A DNA stretch of 64,000 nucleotides, from assembly GCF_002931055.1 (NCBI RefSeq), contig NZ_PSXX01000012.1, positions 89,058 to 153,057 on the forward strand, given 5' to 3'. Source of the DNA: Pseudoclavibacter sp. AY1H1 (GTDB lineage: Bacteria > Actinomycetota > Actinomycetes > Actinomycetales > Microbacteriaceae). Numbering within the stretch: the stretch's first letter is position 1; each line of letters starts with the position of its first letter. Shown here one piece after another: positions 56,019 to 64,000 of the stretch. The notes under the pieces were generated by a model, which saw only the letters and a program-made list of their open reading frames with translations, was not told the DNA's origin and made no database searches. The translations under genes and the position numbers were made by a program.

Positions 56019-57178
56019 GTGTGACCGCAGCAGCAGGTTTCCGCGCGGCAGGAGCCGCGGCAGGCATCAAGTCAGAAGGGCGTCGAGACGTCGCGCTTGT
56101 CGTCAACGACGGGCCGAGCGCGGCCTGCGCCGCGGTCTTCACGAGCAACCGCTGCAAGGCGAACCCGATTCTCTGGTCCCAGGAGGCCATCAGGGGCGGC
56201 TCGATCTCGGCCATCGTCCTGAACTCGGGCGGCGCGAACTGCTACACGGGGTCCTTCGGGTTCCAGACCACGCACCAGACGGCCGAGGCCGTCGCCGCGA
56301 AGCTCGGCATCGGCGCGGGAGACGTGCTCGTCTGCTCGACCGGCCTCATCGGGGTGGGCGACCAGAGCTTCCGCGACGGCGTGCTGCGCGGGGTCGAGCT
56401 CACGGCCGATTCGCTGGCAGCGACGGTCGAGGCGGGGGATGAGGCCTCGCTGGCCATCATGACGACCGACTCGAAGCCGAAGCGCTCGGTCCGCGACGGT
56501 AACGGCTACGTCATCGGCGCGATGGCCAAGGGGGCTGGCATGCTCGCTCCAGGACTCGCGACGATGCTCGTCGTCATCACGACCGACGCCGACCTCGAGT
56601 CCGGGGCGCTGGACCGGGCACTCCGCGCCGCGACCCGGGTCACCTTCGACCGCGTCGACTCCGACGGCTGCATGTCCACCAACGACCAGGTGACGCTCAT
56701 GGCTTCTGGGGCGAGCGGCGTCACCCCGGACGAGGCGGCCTTCACGACAGTGCTCACCGAGGTCTGCGCTGACCTCGCCCGTCAGCTGCAGCAGGACGCG
56801 GAAGGCGCCAGCCACGACGTGACGATCACGACGATCGGGGCCGCGACGGAGCAGGATGCGCTCGACGCGTCCCGGGCGGTCGCCCGCTCGAATCTCTTCA
56901 AGGCCGCCATCTTCGGCAACGACCCGAACTGGGGACGCGTCCTGGCCGCCGTCGGCACGACCGACGCCGAGTTCGACCCCCAGGCGCTCGATGTCACGAT
57001 CAACGGGGTCATGGTCTGCCGGGCGGGGACGCCCCACGAGTCCGCGGACCTGGTCGACCTGACGCCTCGGGACACGAGCGTGCTCATCGATCTGCACGCC
57101 GGCGTAAGCGAAGCGACCATCCTGACCAACGATCTGACGCACGACTACGTGCATGAGAACAGCGCCTACTCGTCCTGA
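56015..57178 (+). CDS. argJ: Glutamate N-acetyltransferase (ArgJ)
   Basis: A 387-residue ornithine/glutamate N-acetyltransferase that recycles the acetyl group from acetylornithine onto glutamate. The autocleavage site is intact in [17 protein letters not shown], where Thr becomes the nucleophile of the beta chain. [13 protein letters not shown] and the C-terminal HENSAYSS are typical. The GTG start overlaps the argC stop. With argJ present the pathway is cyclic; it may also do the first step. Confidence 0.96.
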   Translation: MSVTAAAGFRAAGAAAGIKSEGRRDVALVVNDGPSAACAAVFTSNRCKANPILWSQEAIRGGSISAIVLNSGGANCYTGSFGFQTTHQTAEAVAAKLGIGAGDVLVCSTGLIGVGDQSFRDGVLRGVELTADSLAATVEAGDEASLAIMTTDSKPKRSVRDGNGYVIGAMAKGAGMLAPGLATMLVVITTDADLESGALDRALRAATRVTFDRVDSDGCMSTNDQVTLMASGASGVTPDEAAFTTVLTEVCADLARQLQQDAEGASHDVTITTIGAATEQDALDASRAVARSNLFKAAIFGNDPNWGRVLAAVGTTDAEFDPQALDVTINGVMVCRAGTPHESADLVDLTPRDTSVLIDLHAGVSEATILTNDLTHDYVHENSAYSS

Positions 57179-57265
57179 CGAGCGAGCGACTCCCGCGAGG
57201 CGGGGCAGCCGCCGAGCGTCTGCCCGACCAGCCCGACGGTTTCTGACCGGCCCGAAAGGGGCAGC

Positions 57266-59156
<1,891 letters not shown>

Positions 59157-59211
59157 CCCGCGCATCCACTCCACATAGACTGAACACACGACTCAAACGC
59201 TAGGAGCATTG

Positions 59212-61847
<2,636 letters not shown>

Positions 61848-61855
61848 GTGTCCGC

Positions 61856-62497
61856 GTGGATGACGATTTCCGCGCGGCCCTTCTCGAGGGACCGCTCTCG
61901 GCAGCAGACGCGCTGCTGGGGGCGGTCCTTTCGCGTTCGGCCCCGGACGGCACGGTCTCGGTGCGCCTCACCGAGGTGGAGGCGTATGCCGGCTCCGGGG
62001 ATCCCGGGTCGCATGGCTTCCGGGGTCGGACGGCGAGGAACGCCACGATGTTCGGGCCGGCAGGTCACGTCTACGCGTATCGCATCTACGGGCTCCACAC
62101 GTGCATCAATGTCGTGGCGGGGGAGTCCGGCACCTCATCCGCAGTGCTCCTGAGGGCAGGCGAAGTGGTCGACGGCGTCGAACTCGCGAGAGCCCGCCGC
62201 GGTGCGGGGCGCCGTTCCGGGACACCCGTGCGCGACCACGAGCTGGCTCGTGGGCCCGGGAACCTGGTCAGGGCCCTCGGCGCGACCTTCGGCGATGACG
62301 GTGCCCGGCTCGATGAGGCGCCGTTCGCGCTTGTTCCGGGCGAACGCTCCAGCAGAGGGGCGGTGGTGCGCGGGCTCCGCGTCGGCGTGGGCGCTCCCGG
62401 TGGTGCTCTGCCGTTCGACTGGCGCTTCTGGATCGACGGAGACCCGTCCGTTTCGCGCTATATCGCGCACAAGTCGCTCCGCGCGGGGCGGCGCTGA
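61856..62497 (+). CDS. mpg: 3-Methyladenine DNA glycosylase (AAG/Mpg family)
   Basis: A 213-residue base-excision glycosylase of the alkyladenine type. Conserved TEVEAYAGSGDPGSHGFRG includes the catalytic Glu and is followed by NATMFGPAGHVYAYRIYG and RGPGNLVRALG. It removes alkylated purines. The GTG start lies 8 nt after argH. The gene commonly sits between argH and tyrS in actinobacteria, and the order here is the same. Confidence 0.93.
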   Translation: MDDDFRAALLEGPLSAADALLGAVLSRSAPDGTVSVRLTEVEAYAGSGDPGSHGFRGRTARNATMFGPAGHVYAYRIYGLHTCINVVAGESGTSSAVLLRAGEVVDGVELARARRGAGRRSGTPVRDHELARGPGNLVRALGATFGDDGARLDEAPFALVPGERSSRGAVVRGLRVGVGAPGGALPFDWRFWIDGDPSVSRYIAHKSLRAGRR

Positions 62498-62525
62498 GGC
62501 GGCAGGTGCTTGATACGGTTGCCCG

Positions 62526-63830
62526 GTGACTACGCGTGATCTGACGACCCAGCAGAACGACACCACCTTCGAGCATGTCATCGACGAACTCGAGTGGCGC
62601 GGGTTCATCCACGTCTCGACGGATCTGGCCGAGCTGAAGGCGCGGATGGACGAGGGGCCGATCACGTACTACTGCGGTTTCGATCCGACCGCCCCGAGTC
62701 TCCACCTCGGGCACCTCGTGCAGCTGATCCTCCTCCGTCGACTGCAGCTCGCGGGCCACAAGCCGCTCGGCCTCGTCGGCGGGTCGACGGGACTCATCGG
62801 CGACCCCCGTCCCACGGCCGAGCGCACGCTCAACTCGCGAGAGACCGTCGCGGAATGGGTCGAGGGGCTGCGCGGACAGATCGACGGCTACCTGTCGTTC
62901 GAGGGCGACAACGCGGCGCGCATGGTGAACAACCTCGACTGGACGGCGCCGCTCTCGGCGATCGACTTCCTGCGGGAGATCGGCAAGCACTTCCGCGTCG
63001 GCTCCATGCTCAAGAAGGATGCCGTCTCTGCGCGACTGAACTCCGAGGCCGGCATCTCGTACACGGAGTTCAGCTACCAGATCCTGCAGGCGATCGACTT
63101 CCTGGAGCTGCACCGGAACTACGGCTGCGTGCTGCAGACGGGTGGCAGCGATCAGTGGGGGAACCTGACCTCCGGCGTCGATCTCATTCGGCGTACCGAG
63201 GGTGCGAGCGTCCACGCGCTCGGAACACCGCTCATCACGAACTCGGATGGGACGAAGTTCGGCAAGAGCGAGGGCAACGCGATCTGGATCGATGCCGACC
63301 TCACGAGCCCGTACGCCTTCTACCAGTTCTGGCTCAACACGGACGACGCCGATGTCATCGCGCGGATCAAGATCTTCACGTTCCTGACGCGCGCCGAGAT
63401 CGCGGAGCTCGAGAAGCTCGTCGCAGACGAGCCGTTCAAGCGCGTCGCCCAGAAGACGCTTGCCTCGAAGGTGACGTCGCTGGTGCATGGACAGGAGGCG
63501 ACCGACGCAGTCATCGCGGCCTCGGCCGCCCTCTTCGGGCAGGGGGAGCTCACCGCGCTCGATGGAGACACGCTTCGCTCTGCGATTCTCGAGCTCCCGA
63601 ACGCGGAGGTTGCCGATGGAACGCTGGTCGCTCAGGCTCTTGTCGACACCGGGCTCGCGAAGAGTCTCGGCGACGCGCGTCGCGGGATCTCCCAGGGCGG
63701 CGTCTCGCTCAACAACGAGCGGGTTGCCGACGAGGCTTCGATCGTGAGCGCATCAGCAGCGCTGGCCGGCGGCGTCGCAGTCCTGCGCCGGGGCAAGAAG
63801 ACTCTCGCTGGCCTGGTTTTCCGGGCCTGA
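62526..63830 (+). CDS. tyrS: Tyrosyl-tRNA synthetase
   Basis: A 434-residue class I TyrRS. The HIGH-like motif is PSLHLGHLVQL, the KMSKS-like motif is KFGKSEGNA, and tyrosine recognition YCGFDPTAPS and GGSDQWGNLTSG are present. A C-terminal S4-like domain (GISQGGVSLNNERV) completes it. The GTG start has TACGGT at 62514-62519 ending 6 nt upstream, a leaderless signature. A hairpin follows the stop. Confidence 0.97.
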   Translation: MTTRDLTTQQNDTTFEHVIDELEWRGFIHVSTDLAELKARMDEGPITYYCGFDPTAPSLHLGHLVQLILLRRLQLAGHKPLGLVGGSTGLIGDPRPTAERTLNSRETVAEWVEGLRGQIDGYLSFEGDNAARMVNNLDWTAPLSAIDFLREIGKHFRVGSMLKKDAVSARLNSEAGISYTEFSYQILQAIDFLELHRNYGCVLQTGGSDQWGNLTSGVDLIRRTEGASVHALGTPLITNSDGTKFGKSEGNAIWIDADLTSPYAFYQFWLNTDDADVIARIKIFTFLTRAEIAELEKLVADEPFKRVAQKTLASKVTSLVHGQEATDAVIAASAALFGQGELTALDGDTLRSAILELPNAEVADGTLVAQALVDTGLAKSLGDARRGISQGGVSLNNERVADEASIVSASAALAGGVAVLRRGKKTLAGLVFRA

Positions 63831-63838
63831 CGGGGGAA

Positions 63839-63860
63839 CGGGCGTGCATCGACACGCCCG
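63839..63860 (+). terminator. Short hairpin after tyrS
   Basis: An 8-bp GC-rich stem (63839-63846 with 63853-63860) lies 9 nt after the tyrS stop. It is modest but well placed to separate tyrS from the promoter that follows. Confidence 0.55.
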
Positions 63861-63874
63861 GGATGCGCCCTGAG

Positions 63875-64000
63875 TTGTGCGCCGACCCTGCCCTGCGTAA
63901 AGTAATCACTCGTCAGGCCAACGGAGCGAAACGCGAGAGCGGGTCGCACGGGCCGGACAGTCCGAAAGAAAGATCAGCATCTGCCACTTGTTCTTGCAAG
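63875..64000 (+). promoter_or_regulatory. Probable rRNA operon promoter and leader start
   Basis: TTGTGC (63875-63880), exactly 17 bp, then TAAAGT (63898-63903) make a strong promoter. About 90 nt of leader follow, ending in CACTTGTTCTTGCAAG, which resembles the boxA antitermination element at the start of rRNA transcripts. In several actinobacteria tyrS is followed by an rRNA operon. The 16S gene itself lies beyond the window, so this is an inference. Confidence 0.45.

Overview
The window is a 64-kb piece of a high-GC actinobacterial chromosome. Several things point to a member of, or close relative of, the Microbacteriaceae: the gene neighbourhoods (comEA-comEC-holA; pgsA-cinA-clgR-DUF3046-recA-recX-miaB-miaA-dapF; lexA next to a LysM gene; hisCBH-priA; infC-rpmI-rplT-rRNA methylase-gluABCD-pheST; argCJBFGH-tyrS), frequent GTG starts, a bifunctional-type PriA, RNase J, SufU and ClgR. 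It is almost entirely core chromosome. I see no prophage, insertion sequence, CRISPR array or tRNA gene, and no rRNA gene body. A likely rRNA promoter and leader begins in the last ~130 bp.

Layout. 1-5.1 kb: 3' end of leuS, a 430-bp gene-free stretch with a tandem repeat and a perfect 70-bp palindrome, then comEA-comEC-holA. 5.1-8 kb: a pair of 84-bp repeats, then DUF1697, rpsT and an ABC-F gene on the minus strand. 8-16.8 kb: lepA, dapA, rnj, ftsK, pgsA, cinA. 16.9-27.6 kb: clgR, DUF3046, SOS-controlled recA-recX, an unrecognised minus-strand gene, miaB-miaA-dapF, an RsmC-like methylase, hflX, lexA and a divergent SOS-type LysM gene. 27.6-31.7 kb: hisC-hisB-hisH-priA and an SseB-family gene. 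31.8-38.5 kb: a six-gene carotenoid operon. 38.5-41.5 kb: DUF1844, infC-rpmI-rplT and a SpoU/TrmH rRNA methylase. 41.7-49 kb (minus strand): a heterodimeric ABC exporter and a glutamate-type ABC importer, gluABCD. 49.2-52.9 kb: pheST. 53-54.8 kb (minus strand): sufS-sufU. 55-64 kb: argC-argJ-argB-argF-argG-argH, a 3-methyladenine glycosylase, tyrS and the rRNA leader.

The most distinctive region is the carotenoid operon, idsA-crtB-crtI-crtA-cruF-crtD. It pairs a GGPP/phytoene/desaturase backbone with a spheroidene-monooxygenase-like CrtA, a CruF-type carotenoid hydratase and a second desaturase. It has no lycopene cyclase and no C50 lycopene elongase. That gene set predicts an acyclic, hydroxylated, 2-keto C40 pigment rather than the C50 carotenoids usual in this family. 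Other notable points are an ATC start codon for infC, a strong hairpin inside the start of recX, three LexA-like boxes sharing a TCGAAG half-site, about a dozen start codons preceded at 6-7 nt by a TANNNT -10 element (leaderless mRNAs), and an arginine operon lacking argD and argR.
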